The notes beneath the pieces are model-generated. The model was not told where the DNA came from and searched no databases. It saw only the letters and a list, made by a program, of their open reading frames with translations. A program made the position numbers and the translations under genes. 8,202 bases of DNA from Burkholderiales bacterium. Its GTDB lineage: Bacteria > Pseudomonadota > Gammaproteobacteria > Burkholderiales > Usitatibacteraceae. Below, piece by piece: positions 1-7,613 of the stretch (the stretch's first letter is position 1; each line of letters opens with the position of its first letter). Location: NCBI GenBank assembly GCA_017880705.1, contig JADGRS010000127.1, positions 1 through 8,202 on the forward strand. Direction: 5' to 3'.

Positions 1-1
1 C

Positions 2-166
2 GCGTTGCTGTTGCTGCCGATCCTGGCGCTCATCACGACGCTCGGCGTGAAGTCCATGCAGGAGAGGGATGTGGGCGAGCTCGACGCGCAGCTCCTGACC
101 CAGGAGTTGCCCCCGGATGCCTTCCTCGACCAGGACTTCCGCGCGTGGCTAAGCTCGCAGCGCTGA
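2..166 (+). CDS. DUF3619 family protein, 3' end only
   Basis: This is the C-terminal 54 residues of a protein whose start lies to the left of the window; the reading frame is open from base 2 to a TGA at 164-166. The visible part begins with a hydrophobic stretch (ALLLLPILALITTLG), probably the end of a single membrane helix. An acidic tail follows, ending in LPPDAFLDQDFRAWL. That layout, and the position just before a DUF3106 and an RDD gene, match the DUF3619 family of Betaproteobacteria. These are small membrane-anchored proteins usually encoded directly after an ECF-type RNA polymerase sigma factor. The function is not established; an anti-sigma or sigma-accessory role is only an inference from position. 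Its 3' end overlaps the next gene by 22 bases, so the two are probably translated in a coupled way. Confidence 0.72.
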   Translation, partial: ALLLLPILALITTLGVKSMQERDVGELDAQLLTQELPPDAFLDQDFRAWLSSQR

Positions 167-558
167 TCCTCGTCACGCTGGTGCTCGCCTTGGGAATTGC
201 CACGGCGGCGCACGCCTACGATCCGAGCACGCCGCAGACTCCGTGGACGCGCCTGTCTCCCGATGAACGTCGCATCCTCGGCCCCCTCGCCCAGGACTGG
301 GCGCGCCTGCCCGGCTTCCAGCAGGAGCGCCTCATCGCCTCGGCGCGGCGCTATCCCTCGCTGCAGCCGATCCAGAAGGAGCGCTTCAACGAGCGCATTC
401 GCGACTGGGCCGCGATGACGCCGGAGCAGCGCCGCGCCGCGCGCGAGACGTTCCAGGGGCTGAGGAGGCTCCCGCCGGAGAAGCAGCACGAGCTGCGCGA
501 GCGCTGGCTGCGCGAGCGCCAGGACCACGAAGGCCGCGCACGACCGTCTCCCCGGTGA
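145..558 (+). CDS. DUF3106 domain periplasmic protein
   Basis: A 137-residue protein starting at GTG 145. This start is preferred because it gives a clean signal peptide: MAKL, a hydrophobic core to about residue 17, then an AHA cleavage site near residue 24. An AGGA sequence lies 9 bases upstream. The mature part is helical, highly charged and rich in Arg, Glu and Trp. It repeats a pattern of Trp, then Leu or Met with a Pro-Glu/Asp-x-x-Arg step: LSPDERRIL, MTPEQRRAARE and LPPEKQHELRERW. This spacing is typical of DUF3106, a family of unknown function found in Betaproteobacteria. The L-x-P-E-x-R steps resemble the LTxxQ-type helices of Spy/CpxP periplasmic proteins, but that is only an analogy. 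It overlaps DUF3619 upstream (22 bases) and the RDD gene downstream (4 bases), so it lies within an operon. The C-terminus is basic and probably disordered. Confidence 0.8.
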   Translation: MAKLAALILVTLVLALGIATAAHAYDPSTPQTPWTRLSPDERRILGPLAQDWARLPGFQQERLIASARRYPSLQPIQKERFNERIRDWAAMTPEQRRAARETFQGLRRLPPEKQHELRERWLRERQDHEGRARPSPR

Positions 559-992
559 CGTTTCAGCGCCTGCCGACCGCTCCGTCGATCTTGCGCCGGC
601 TCGGGAGCGCGCTCTATGACTCGCTGCTGCTGATCGCCCTGGTCTTCATCGCGACCTGGCCCTTCATCGCGTTCTTCGGCGATTCGACGCACGGCTGGCG
701 CCGTCACCTCCTGCAGGCGTGGATCGTGGTCGTCGCGGGCGCGTACCTCGTGTGGTTCTGGACGCGCAGCGGGCAGACGCTCCCCATGAAGACGTGGGGC
801 ATCCGCGTGGTCCGCGCCGATGGCGCTGCGCTCGGGACTGCCCGTGCGATCCATCGCTACGTGCTCGCCCTCCTGGGCCTGGCGGCGCTGGGGCTCGGCT
901 TCGCGTGGGCGCTTTTCGATCCCGAGCGCCAATTCCTCCACGATCGCCTCGCGGGCACCGCGCTCGTCGATGCGAAGCGCGGCAACGGCTAG
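555..992 (+). CDS. RDD family integral membrane protein
   Basis: A 145-residue membrane protein starting at GTG 555, inside the GTGA that also holds the upstream stop (4-base overlap), which implies translational coupling with the DUF3106 gene. The Arg-Arg of ILRRLGSALYDSLLL (residues 12-26) and the Asp in the same helix are the first two conserved positions of the RDD family. The second pair is in FDPERQFLHDRLAGT (about residues 121-135). There are hydrophobic helices at about 20-40, 53-70 and 102-121, the usual three-helix arrangement, and the length is typical. The PMKTWGIRVVRADG segment between helices 2 and 3 is the family's conserved K-x-x-G-I-R-V loop. RDD proteins are inner-membrane proteins; some members have been linked to Na+/Li+ or H+ antiport, but no substrate can be assigned here. 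The gene ends in a TAG that overlaps the stop of the convergent lptG. Confidence 0.88.
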   Translation: MTFQRLPTAPSILRRLGSALYDSLLLIALVFIATWPFIAFFGDSTHGWRRHLLQAWIVVVAGAYLVWFWTRSGQTLPMKTWGIRVVRADGAALGTARAIHRYVLALLGLAALGLGFAWALFDPERQFLHDRLAGTALVDAKRGNG

Positions 993-2056
993 CGCTGTTC
1001 GGCGCGAACCAGTAGCGCCGTGGCGACCAGCGCGGTGATGAGCACCGGCGCGCCCGCGGAAAGGAGCGCGGGCCAGTCGTTGAGCAGCCCCACGTGCGCG
1101 AAGAGGCGGCTCGCAAAATAGAACGAGAGCCCGATGAGGATGCCGAGCACGATTTTCGCGCCCACGCCGCCCGCGCGCGCCGACGTGAGCGCGAACGGAA
1201 TCGCGAGAATCATCATCACGACCGCGGCGGCCGGGCTGAAGATCTTGCTCCAGAAAGCGATCTCGTAGCGTGTGGACTTCTGGCGGTTCTCGCGCAGGTG
1301 GTCGATGTACGCGCGCAGGTTGAGCGCCGACATGCGCTCGGGAACGATCTTAAGAACCGAAAGGATGTCGGGCGTGAGCACCGAGCTCCAGGTCGCATGC
1401 GCGATCCTCTGCAGTACCGCCCTGTCTCCCTCAAAGCGAGTGAGCTCGACGTTCGAGAGATCCCACTTGTTGGGACCCGCATAGGTGCCCTTCTCGGCGC
1501 GGCTGATCGCCGTGAGGCGAAACGTCGGGTCGAACTCGTAGATGCGCAGGTTGAGGAGCTGTGTGTCCGCGGTCACGTCCTGGATGTTCACGAAGCTGCG
1601 GTCGTCCTTCACCCAGAAGCCGGAGCGGAACTCGCGCGCGACGATGGAGCTCGTCGCCTTAAGGCGCAGGCCCTTCGCGGCCTCCTCGGTGTACGGCGTG
1701 ACGAGCTCGCCGAATGCGGCCGTGAGGAGCGCGATCGCGAGGCCCGCGACCGAAACGTGCATCGCCAGCTGGCGCAGCGAAAGCCCCGATGCGCGCATTA
1801 CGGTGATTTCCGAATGCTCCGACATGCGCGCGAGGGCGAAGAGCGTTCCGATGAGCCCGGCCGCGGGAAGCAGCACGTAGGCATGGGAAGGGAGCGTGAG
1901 CGCCACGTAGGCGAGCATCGCGTTGATGCGGTAGGTGCCGCGCCCGAGATCGTCGAGCTCGCGGATCAGGTCGAAGAATCCGAAGAGCGCGAGCAGCGCC
2001 GCGAGCACGAGGAAGCTTGAAGCCAGGATCTCGCGGGTGAAGTAGCGCAGGAGCAT
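989..2056 (-). CDS. lptG: LPS export ABC transporter permease LptG
   Basis: A 355-residue YjgP/YjgQ-family permease. LptF and LptG form the membrane dimer that, with the LptB2 ATPase, extracts lipopolysaccharide from the inner membrane and feeds it to the LptC-LptA-LptD bridge. Helices lie at about residues 12-32, 45-75 and 98-120. A periplasmic beta-jellyroll follows (about 130-265, including FVNIQDVTADTQLLNLRIYE), then three C-terminal helices (about 270-292, 300-322 and 330-350). SEITVMRASGLSLRQL (80-95) is the cytoplasmic coupling segment. RYEIAFWSKIFSPAAAVVMM (263-282) is LptG-like rather than LptF-like. The ATG at 2056 gives the normal family length; an in-frame TTG five codons earlier is less likely. 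No Shine-Dalgarno sequence is visible. The usual partner lptF is absent on the upstream side, where an MFS gene and its terminator sit instead. The 3' end overlaps the RDD gene by 4 bases. Confidence 0.93.
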   Translation of the reverse strand: MLLRYFTREILASSFLVLAALLALFGFFDLIRELDDLGRGTYRINAMLAYVALTLPSHAYVLLPAAGLIGTLFALARMSEHSEITVMRASGLSLRQLAMHVSVAGLAIALLTAAFGELVTPYTEEAAKGLRLKATSSIVAREFRSGFWVKDDRSFVNIQDVTADTQLLNLRIYEFDPTFRLTAISRAEKGTYAGPNKWDLSNVELTRFEGDRAVLQRIAHATWSSVLTPDILSVLKIVPERMSALNLRAYIDHLRENRQKSTRYEIAFWSKIFSPAAAVVMMILAIPFALTSARAGGVGAKIVLGILIGLSFYFASRLFAHVGLLNDWPALLSAGAPVLITALVATALLVRAEQR

Positions 2057-2058
2057 CC

Positions 2059-2092
2059 CGCATTGTGCCAAATAAATTGCGTCGAAAAAAAA
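2059..2092 (-). promoter_or_regulatory. possible lptG promoter giving a leaderless mRNA
   Basis: Read on the minus strand, the T-tract of the MFS terminator (TTTTTT, 2090-2085) could act as a poor -35. It is followed, after a 17-base spacer, by CACAAT (2067-2062) as a -10. Only GCGGG separates CACAAT from the lptG ATG, so a transcript starting at the usual distance would begin at or next to the start codon. This fits the missing Shine-Dalgarno sequence. Both hexamers match the consensus weakly. Readthrough of the terminator, or a promoter inside the MFS gene, are alternatives. Confidence 0.22.
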
Positions 2093-2117
2093 GCCCCGCC
2101 GAACAGATCGGCGGGGC
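2085..2117 (-). terminator. intrinsic terminator of the MFS gene
   Basis: Read on the minus strand, GCCCCGCCGA (2117-2108) is followed by a 5-base loop and TCGGCGGGGC (2102-2093). These form a perfect 10-bp G+C-rich stem, followed at once by eight T residues (2092-2085). It lies 17 bases after the MFS stop codon, a textbook Rho-independent terminator. It insulates the MFS gene from lptG, whose start codon is only 28 bases beyond the T-tract. Confidence 0.93.
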
Positions 2118-2133
2118 CAGTCGTCCGAAACCT

Positions 2134-3741
2134 CTATTGGTAGATGTCGCGGTCCTTGTTGTCGCGCAGGAATATCGCGCCGATCACCACCGTCATGAGG
2201 GCCACGATGATCGGGTACCAGAGGCCGTAGTAGATGTCGCCCGAAGCCGCGACCATCGCGGTCGCGAGCAACGGCAGCATGCCCCCGAACCACCCGTTGC
2301 CGATGTGATACGGCAGCGACATCGACGTGTAGCGGATCTTGGTGGGGAACAGCTCCACCAGGAACGCCGCGATCGGCCCGTACACCATGGTGACGTAGAT
2401 CATCATGATGAAGAGGATGAGGAGCGCCATCGGCCAGTTGATGGCGTTCTTGTCGGCCGCGGTCGGGTACTTGAGGTCGGCCAGCGCCTTCTTCACGGTG
2501 GCCTCGTTCCAGCCCTTAATCTCGGTGGGGCCGATCTTCATGATGACGTTGTCGGTCGCATCCGGCGGCAGCGTGGTCGACGCGAAGGACAATCCCGACT
2601 TGGTGAGGAAGTCCTTCGCGCGATCGCAATCGCTGAACTTGGACCACGGGCCCACGAAGATGTGGAAGTTGCAATCCTTCGCCTGCACCGTCACCACGTT
2701 CGACGCCGCGAAGCTCTCGAGCGCCGGATTCACGTAGTGGGTGAGCCCCTGGAAGAGCGGGAAGTAGGTGACCGCCGCGATGAGGCAACCCGCCAGGATG
2801 ATCTTCAGCCGGCCGATCTTGTCCGAGAGCGCGCCGAAGACGACGAAGAACGGCGTTCCCAGGAGCAGCGCGATCGCGATCAGCGTGTAGGCCGTCTGAC
2901 CGTCGACCTTCAGCGTGATCGTGAGGAAGAAGAGCGCGTAGAACTGCCCCGTGTACCACACGACGCCCTGGCCCGCGGTGGCGCCGAGAAGGGCGAGCAG
3001 CACGAACTTGTTGTTCGGATAGTGCAGGAAGCTCTCCGTGAGCGGCGCGTGCGAGCCGCGGCCCTCGGCCTTCATCTTGTTGAACACCGGCGACTCGTTC
3101 AGCTTGAGCCGGATGTAGACCGAGTAGATAAGGAGGATCACCGAGACCCAGAACGGGATGCGCCAGCCCCAGTCGGCGAATTCCTTCGGGGTCATCACGC
3201 CGCTGAAGCGGCAGATGCCGATCACCGCGAGAGAAAGGAAGAAGCCGAGCGTCGCCGTGGTCTGGATCCAGCTCGTGTCGTAGCCGCGCTTGCCCGCCGG
3301 AGCGTGCTCGGCCACGTAGGTCGCCGCGCCGCCGTACTCGCCGCCGAGGGCCAGGCCCTGGACGAGGCGCAGCGTCACCAGCAGGATCGGAGCCAGCCAG
3401 CCGATGGTCTCGTACTTGGGCAGGAGGCCGACGAGGAAGGTCGAGCCGCCCATGAAGAGGATGGTGATGAGGAACGTGTACTTGCGCCCCACGAGGTCGC
3501 CGATGCGGCCGAAGACGAGGGCCCCGAACGGTCGAACCAGGAAGCCCGCCGCATACGCGGCGAATGCCGAAAGCAGCGCGGCGGTGGCGTTGCCGGCAGG
3601 GAAGAACAGCGCCGCGAAGAATGGCGCGAGCGTGGCGTACAGGTAGAAGTCGTACCACTCGAACACCGTGCCCAGCGAGGAAGCGAAGATGACCTTCTTC
3701 TCTTCCGCTTGAAGCCCGCCGTTCATCGTCGTCGTTGCCAT
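2134..3741 (-). CDS. MFS transporter, metabolite:H+ symporter (MHS) type, with large periplasmic insertion
   Basis: A 535-residue major facilitator protein related to the ProP/KgtP/ShiA group (MHS family), which takes up organic acids, betaines or similar solutes with protons across the inner membrane. Seen in the sequence: SSLGTVFEWYDFYLYATLAP at 21-40, the family's N-terminal signature; motif A GRIGDLVGRKYTF (78-90); RLVQGLALGGEYGGA (125-139); the second motif-A copy GALSDKIGRLKII (303-315); and LVELFPTKIRYTSMSLPYHIG (461-481). Twelve helices can be laid out. Members are usually 430-450 residues; this one is longer because of a polar insertion at about 331-436, between helices 9 and 10 and therefore probably periplasmic, with Cys357 and Cys372. 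The ATG at 3741 has GGAGG 6 bases upstream. The gene is a single transcription unit with its own terminator at 2085-2117. The substrate is unknown. Its position beside an acetate-type sensory operon makes a small carboxylate plausible, as inference only. Confidence 0.9.
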   Translation of the reverse strand: MATTTMNGGLQAEEKKVIFASSLGTVFEWYDFYLYATLAPFFAALFFPAGNATAALLSAFAAYAAGFLVRPFGALVFGRIGDLVGRKYTFLITILFMGGSTFLVGLLPKYETIGWLAPILLVTLRLVQGLALGGEYGGAATYVAEHAPAGKRGYDTSWIQTTATLGFFLSLAVIGICRFSGVMTPKEFADWGWRIPFWVSVILLIYSVYIRLKLNESPVFNKMKAEGRGSHAPLTESFLHYPNNKFVLLALLGATAGQGVVWYTGQFYALFFLTITLKVDGQTAYTLIAIALLLGTPFFVVFGALSDKIGRLKIILAGCLIAAVTYFPLFQGLTHYVNPALESFAASNVVTVQAKDCNFHIFVGPWSKFSDCDRAKDFLTKSGLSFASTTLPPDATDNVIMKIGPTEIKGWNEATVKKALADLKYPTAADKNAINWPMALLILFIMMIYVTMVYGPIAAFLVELFPTKIRYTSMSLPYHIGNGWFGGMLPLLATAMVAASGDIYYGLWYPIIVALMTVVIGAIFLRDNKDRDIYQ

Positions 3742-3828
3742 GGATCCCCTCCAATGCGCGTTTTGGGAAATGTTGCTTTTCTGCCTGGGCTGCCCCTTCG
3801 GTCCGGAGGCTTTCCCGAGGACCGCCCG

Positions 3829-3857
3829 ATGCTAGCCGCCCCCGGGTGACGCCACAA
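3829..3857 (-). promoter_or_regulatory. candidate sigma-70 promoter of the MFS gene
   Basis: On the minus strand TTGTGG (3857-3852) and TAGCAT (3834-3829) are separated by exactly 17 bases. They match TTGACA at 3 of 6 and TATAAT at 4 of 6 positions. Transcription would start near 3822 and leave a leader of about 80 bases before the MFS ATG at 3741. An interrupted inverted repeat, GGGT-AA-ACCC (3861-3870), lies directly upstream of the -35 and overlaps the stop codon of the response regulator gene, so it is in a position where an activator could bind. The assignment rests on visual matching only. Confidence 0.3.
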
Positions 3858-3869
3858 TTGGGGTAAACC

Positions 3870-4478
3870 CTAACCGGCGGCGACCACTGCCTGGACCAGC
3901 TCGGCGAGAGAGCCGACCTCGAGCTTTTCCATGAGGCGCGCGCGGTGGGCCTCGACCGTCTTGATGCTGATGTCGAGCGCCTCGGCGATCTCGCGGTTGT
4001 GCTTTCCCGCGACGACGAGATCGAGAACCTCGTGCTCGCGCTGCGTCAACTGGCCGAGCCGATCGCTCACCGATTTCCGGCGAGCGCGACCGGCGCGCAA
4101 GTCCCGGTCGCGATCGAGGCATTGGCGAACGAGCTCGACCACGCGCTTGTAATCGAACGGCTTCTCGATGAAATCGACGGCTCCCTCGCGCACGGCGCGA
4201 ACCGCCTTCGGAATATCGGCGCCGGCGGAAAGAAAGATCACCGGCAACAGCACGCCCTGCTCCTTCAGGTACTGCTGAAGGTCGAGCCCGTTCATGCCCG
4301 GCATGTTGAGGTCGAGCACGAGGCACCCAGGGCGCTCGGTCTCATAAGATTCGAGGAAGCTGCGCGCGTCGGGGAATGCTTCGGACGCGAGGCCGTTGCG
4401 CTTCATGAGCCAGGCGAGGAGCTCCCGGGTCGAGTTGTCGTCGTCGACCACGAAGACGGTGGGTACGGGCGCGTTCAT
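3870..4478 (-). CDS. FixJ/NarL-type DNA-binding response regulator (CrbR-like)
   Basis: A 202-residue transcription factor. The N-terminal receiver domain (about 6-120) has the acidic pocket VVDDD (10-14), phospho-acceptor Asp56 in LVLDLNMPG, Ser84 in IFLSAG and Lys106 in FIEKPF. The [29 protein letters not shown] region is characteristic of the FixJ/TodT/StyR branch. A short charged linker (122-140) leads to a LuxR-type helix-turn-helix (about 142-200) with LTQREHEVL and [19 protein letters not shown]. It is the last gene of the operon. Its ATG overlaps the stop of the receiver gene in an ATGA, and it has only a weak G-rich ribosome site about 11 bases upstream, so it probably depends on coupling. 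By family and neighbours it is the output of the SLC5-STAC kinase. CrbR in Vibrio, Shewanella and Pseudomonas activates acs. No terminator was seen after its TAG at 3870-3872. Confidence 0.9.
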   Translation of the reverse strand: MNAPVPTVFVVDDDNSTRELLAWLMKRNGLASEAFPDARSFLESYETERPGCLVLDLNMPGMNGLDLQQYLKEQGVLLPVIFLSAGADIPKAVRAVREGAVDFIEKPFDYKRVVELVRQCLDRDRDLRAGRARRKSVSDRLGQLTQREHEVLDLVVAGKHNREIAEALDISIKTVEAHRARLMEKLEVGSLAELVQAVVAAG

Positions 4479-4852
4479 CGGCACGCGACCCCCAGGAGAG
4501 CGCGCGCCCGCGCGACCAGCTCGCGGGTGGCGAACGGCTTGGAAAGGTAATCGTCCACGCCCGCCTCGCGGCTCTTGGACTCGTCGGCCGAGCCGCCCTT
4601 CGCGGTGAGCATGAGGATGCGCACGCCGCCGAGCCCCGACTCGCCGCGGATGAAGCGGCACACCTCCAATCCGCTTCGACCCGGCAGCATGACGTCGAGG
4701 AGGACCAGGTCGGGCCGGAAATCGGCGAGGCTCGCGATCGCCTCGTACCCATTGCGCGCGACGCGTGTCTCGAAGCCGCACTGGCGCATCAGGAATTGCA
4801 GCGACGCGACGATGCTCTCCTCGTCCTCGGCGATGAGCACGCGCTTGGTCAT
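4475..4852 (-). CDS. stand-alone receiver-domain response regulator
   Basis: A 125-residue protein made of a single receiver domain with no output domain. All the expected residues are present: acidic pair Glu9-Asp10 (IAEDEES), phospho-acceptor Asp53 ([11 protein letters not shown]), Thr83 (LMLTAKG) and Lys105 (YLSKPF), so it should be phosphorylatable. The start ATG at 4852 overlaps the kinase stop as ATGA and has GAGG about 8 bases upstream. The stop in turn overlaps the next regulator's ATG. In CrbS-type hybrid kinases of other bacteria a receiver domain is fused to the C-terminus of the kinase. Here the kinase ends after its ATPase domain and this separate protein follows at once, so it may be the detached equivalent. 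It could act as a phosphate sink or competitor for the DNA-binding regulator, or signal to another protein. No DNA-binding function is expected. Confidence 0.9.
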   Translation of the reverse strand: MTKRVLIAEDEESIVASLQFLMRQCGFETRVARNGYEAIASLADFRPDLVLLDVMLPGRSGLEVCRFIRGESGLGGVRILMLTAKGGSADESKSREAGVDDYLSKPFATRELVARARALLGVACR

Positions 4853-7605
4853 GCGACGGCCCTCGGCCGCACCGCGGCGGGCAGCGCCGCGAGCGGCAGC
4901 GTGAATGAAAATACCGAGCCTCGCCCGGGCTCGCTCTCGACCCACAACCGGCCTCCAAGGCGCGTGACGATCTGCCGGCAGATCGCGAGCCCGAGTCCCG
5001 TGCCCGCGGGTTTCTGCGTGAGCGTGTCGCCGACCTGGCGGAACTTCTCGAAGATCACGTCCCGGTGCTCGCGGCTGATGCCCACGCCATTGTCCTCGAC
5101 GTCGATGCGCACGCCCGTTCCCTCGGTCTCGACGCGCACGACGACGCGCCCGGTTCCGGAAGGGCTGAAATTCACCGCGTTCGAGAGGAGGTTCAGCATC
5201 ACCTGCATGACGCGATCGCGGTCCGCCACCACCGCCGGCACCGTCGCGGGAAGATGCGCCTCGACCTTCACTCCCCGGCCCTTGAAGATCTGGCTCGTCG
5301 ATCCCACGGCGTCGTTGACTATCTCGGCGAGGTCGATGTTCGAGCTCTGCCATTCGGCGAGGCCCGACTCGAGCTTGGCCAGGTCGAGGACCTGGTTGAT
5401 GAGGCGCGTAAGGCGCTCCGACTCCTTGATGATGAGGCCGAGGAAGCGATGCCGCTCCGCGGCGTCGATGTCGGGATTGTCGTGCAGGATCTCGGAGAAC
5501 GCGCGGATGGAGGTGAGCGGCGTGCGCAGCTCGTGCGTCACCGTCGATATGAAATCGTCCTTGAGACGGTCGAGCTCCTTCAGGCTTTCGTTCGCGGTGC
5601 GCAGGCTCGCCGTCGCGGCCTCGAGCTCCTGCTGCTTCTCCTCGAGCTGGTGGCTGTAGGCGATTACGTGCGAGGCCTCGTCGATGATCGTCATCACTTC
5701 GTCCATGCCGAGCGGCTCCTCCTGCGCGACGGTGGCGACCATCGCATGGGCCGAGGCCGCCCCGATGGTCCCGGCAAGCTGCAGCTCGGCGAAACTGAGG
5801 AGCTCGGCGTCCGCCTCGAGCTCCTCCACCGACCTGAGCCCGCGCGACCCGGCGTACGCGAGGAACAGCTCCGCGGCCCGCGTCGGGCCGAGGAATCGCC
5901 CGAGCAACGTCTGCAGCGCGGAGGCCGAAGTCGTCGTCCTCCAGAGCGACCCTCGCTCCCCCGTCTGCGTGAAGACGTCGACGAAGAGCGTGGCCTGGCT
6001 GTGCTCCGTGGCGCTCTGGCGCCCGGTGAGCGAGACGCTCACGAAGGCGCCGATGTTGGCGATCATGCTCCAGATCATGGCGTGCGTGATCTGGTCGAGG
6101 CCCGCGAGGCCGAAGAGCTCGGTGGGCCGCAAGGCCGCGAGGCCGAACAGGCCCTCCTCGACCACCGTCATGCCGAACCAGCCCGACTTCGCGAATGCCG
6201 GTAGCAGGAGCGTGTAGAACCAGACGGCGAATCCGGCGGAGAGCCCCGCGAGGGCCCCGTTGCGCGTTCCGCCCTTCCAGTAGAGCCCTCCGAGGAACGC
6301 GGGCGCGAACTGCGCGACGGCCGCGAACGATATGAGTCCGATGGATACCAGAGCGTAGGCCTCCCCCGCCGCGACGAAGTAGAGGTAGCCCAGCAGCAGG
6401 ATCACGACGATCGCGCCCCGCCGGATCTCGAGGAGGAGGCTGGTCAAGTCGCGGCGCGACGCGATGTTCAGCCGCCTCCAGCGCAGCAGGATCGGCATCA
6501 CGAGGTCGTTGCATACCATCGTCGAGAGCGCGATCGTCTCGACGATCACCATGCCGGTGGCCGCCGAAATGCCGCCCACGAAGACGAGGAGCGTGAGGCC
6601 CTCCATGTGCCGCGACATCGGCAGCGTGAGGACGAAGGTGTCGGGATCGACGCCCTGCGGGAAGGCGAGGAGCCCCCCGAAAGCGATGGGCAGCACGAAG
6701 AGGTTGATCGCGAGCATGTAGAGCGGAAAGAGCCACACCGCGGTCTTCAGGTGCTTCTCCTCGACGTTCTCGATCACCGCGACCTGGAACTGGCGCGGCA
6801 GGAACACGATGGCGAGCATCGAGAGAACCGTCATCCACGCCCAGTTGGCGAGCGCGCCCTCGGCAGCGAGCGGCGTCATCAATCGCGCGAGGTCTTCGCG
6901 TTGCGCCGCGCGGCCGAAGATGTCGCCGAATCCGTCGAAGAGGCCGAAGGTGACGTAGAGGCCCACCGCGAGGAACGCGACCAGCTTCACGATCGACTCG
7001 AACGCGATTGCGGCGACCATCCCCTCGTGGCGCTCGCCGACGTCGACGTGCCGCGTGCCGAATGCGATGGTGAAGAGGGCCATGAAGCACGCCACGTAGA
7101 AAGCGGTCACCTTCAGGATCGGATTCGCTCCGGTGTTCCCCGGCATCACGATCTCGGGATACCGGAAGATGATCTGGAAGCTCGACGAGACCGCCTTCAG
7201 CTGCAGCGAGATGTAGGGAAGGATCCCGATCACGGCGATCACCGTGACCAGGCCGCCGAGGAGCGCGCTCTTGCCGTAGCGCGACGCGACGAAGTCCGCG
7301 AGCGACGTGATGCGCGCGAGCTTGGACACGCGGATCATCTTGCGAAGCACGAACCACCACAGCAGGATCATGAGCGTGGGCCCGATGTAGATCGGCAGGA
7401 ATCCCACGCCGTCGTGCGCGGCGCGCCCCACGCTGCCGTAGAAGGTCCACGCCGTGGCGTAGACCGCGAGCGAAAGGCTGTAGATCAGCGGGTTCGAGAT
7501 GACCGAACGCCCCGCCTTCGCGCGCCGGTCCGCATACCACGCGATCGCGAAGAGCAGCGCGATGTAGCCGAAGGACCCGAAGACGACGACCCAGCTTTGC
7601 AGCAT
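4849..7605 (-). CDS. SLC5 symporter-STAC-histidine kinase (CrbS/CbrA-like)
   Basis: A 918-residue sensor kinase from ATG 7605. Residues 1 to about 530 form a complete sodium:solute symporter (SLC5) fold of about 13 helices, including [10 protein letters not shown] (51-60), [21 protein letters not shown] (111-131), [11 protein letters not shown] (270-280) and [14 protein letters not shown] (356-369). Ser361-Thr362 are at the likely sodium-site position. A cytosolic segment at about 560-632 ([20 protein letters not shown] onward) matches the STAC domain found in such proteins. A coiled coil (about 650-683) leads to HisKA with His691 in [13 protein letters not shown]. The ATPase domain has the N box NLLSNAVNF (805-813), G1 DNGVGIS (838-844), F box FEKFRQ (852-857) and G2 GTGLGLAI (868-875). 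No PAS domain and no fused receiver are present, unlike CbrA (PAS) and CrbS (PAS and receiver). It starts 8 bases after the small membrane protein gene, whose stop lies in the GGAGTAG ribosome site. The role inferred from context is sensing acetate or carbon flux. Confidence 0.93.
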   Translation of the reverse strand: MLQSWVVVFGSFGYIALLFAIAWYADRRAKAGRSVISNPLIYSLSLAVYATAWTFYGSVGRAAHDGVGFLPIYIGPTLMILLWWFVLRKMIRVSKLARITSLADFVASRYGKSALLGGLVTVIAVIGILPYISLQLKAVSSSFQIIFRYPEIVMPGNTGANPILKVTAFYVACFMALFTIAFGTRHVDVGERHEGMVAAIAFESIVKLVAFLAVGLYVTFGLFDGFGDIFGRAAQREDLARLMTPLAAEGALANWAWMTVLSMLAIVFLPRQFQVAVIENVEEKHLKTAVWLFPLYMLAINLFVLPIAFGGLLAFPQGVDPDTFVLTLPMSRHMEGLTLLVFVGGISAATGMVIVETIALSTMVCNDLVMPILLRWRRLNIASRRDLTSLLLEIRRGAIVVILLLGYLYFVAAGEAYALVSIGLISFAAVAQFAPAFLGGLYWKGGTRNGALAGLSAGFAVWFYTLLLPAFAKSGWFGMTVVEEGLFGLAALRPTELFGLAGLDQITHAMIWSMIANIGAFVSVSLTGRQSATEHSQATLFVDVFTQTGERGSLWRTTTSASALQTLLGRFLGPTRAAELFLAYAGSRGLRSVEELEADAELLSFAELQLAGTIGAASAHAMVATVAQEEPLGMDEVMTIIDEASHVIAYSHQLEEKQQELEAATASLRTANESLKELDRLKDDFISTVTHELRTPLTSIRAFSEILHDNPDIDAAERHRFLGLIIKESERLTRLINQVLDLAKLESGLAEWQSSNIDLAEIVNDAVGSTSQIFKGRGVKVEAHLPATVPAVVADRDRVMQVMLNLLSNAVNFSPSGTGRVVVRVETEGTGVRIDVEDNGVGISREHRDVIFEKFRQVGDTLTQKPAGTGLGLAICRQIVTRLGGRLWVESEPGRGSVFSFTLPLAALPAAVRPRAVA

Positions 7606-7613
7606 CGCGGCGT

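Noticed and set aside
2057..2293. An upstream extension of lptG to an ATG at 2293, giving 434 residues.
   Set aside because: The extra 79 residues read through the terminator and the MFS 3' end in the wrong frame. The ATG at 2056 gives the normal LptG length and N-terminus.
3800..3823. Possible hairpin GGTCC...GGACC in the leader of the MFS gene.
   Set aside because: The stem is only 5 bp with a 14-base loop and there is no T-tract. It is too weak to call a terminator or riboswitch.
2065..3849. A 594-codon open frame on the plus strand, antisense to the MFS transporter.
   Set aside because: Its product is an Arg/Glu/His/Asp-rich composition with no recognisable domain. It mirrors codon bias on the opposite strand, where a clear 12-helix transporter is encoded. 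It also reads straight through the terminator hairpin.
3742..3869. Possible sigma-54 promoter upstream of the MFS gene.
   Set aside because: A TGGC occurs on the minus strand, but no TTGC-type -12 element lies at the required spacing.
5065..6204. Long plus-strand open frames antisense to the kinase (also at 6607-7680 and 1094-2020).
   Set aside because: These have the same antisense signature: charged, repetitive translations without motifs, opposite well-supported genes, and no ribosome sites of note.
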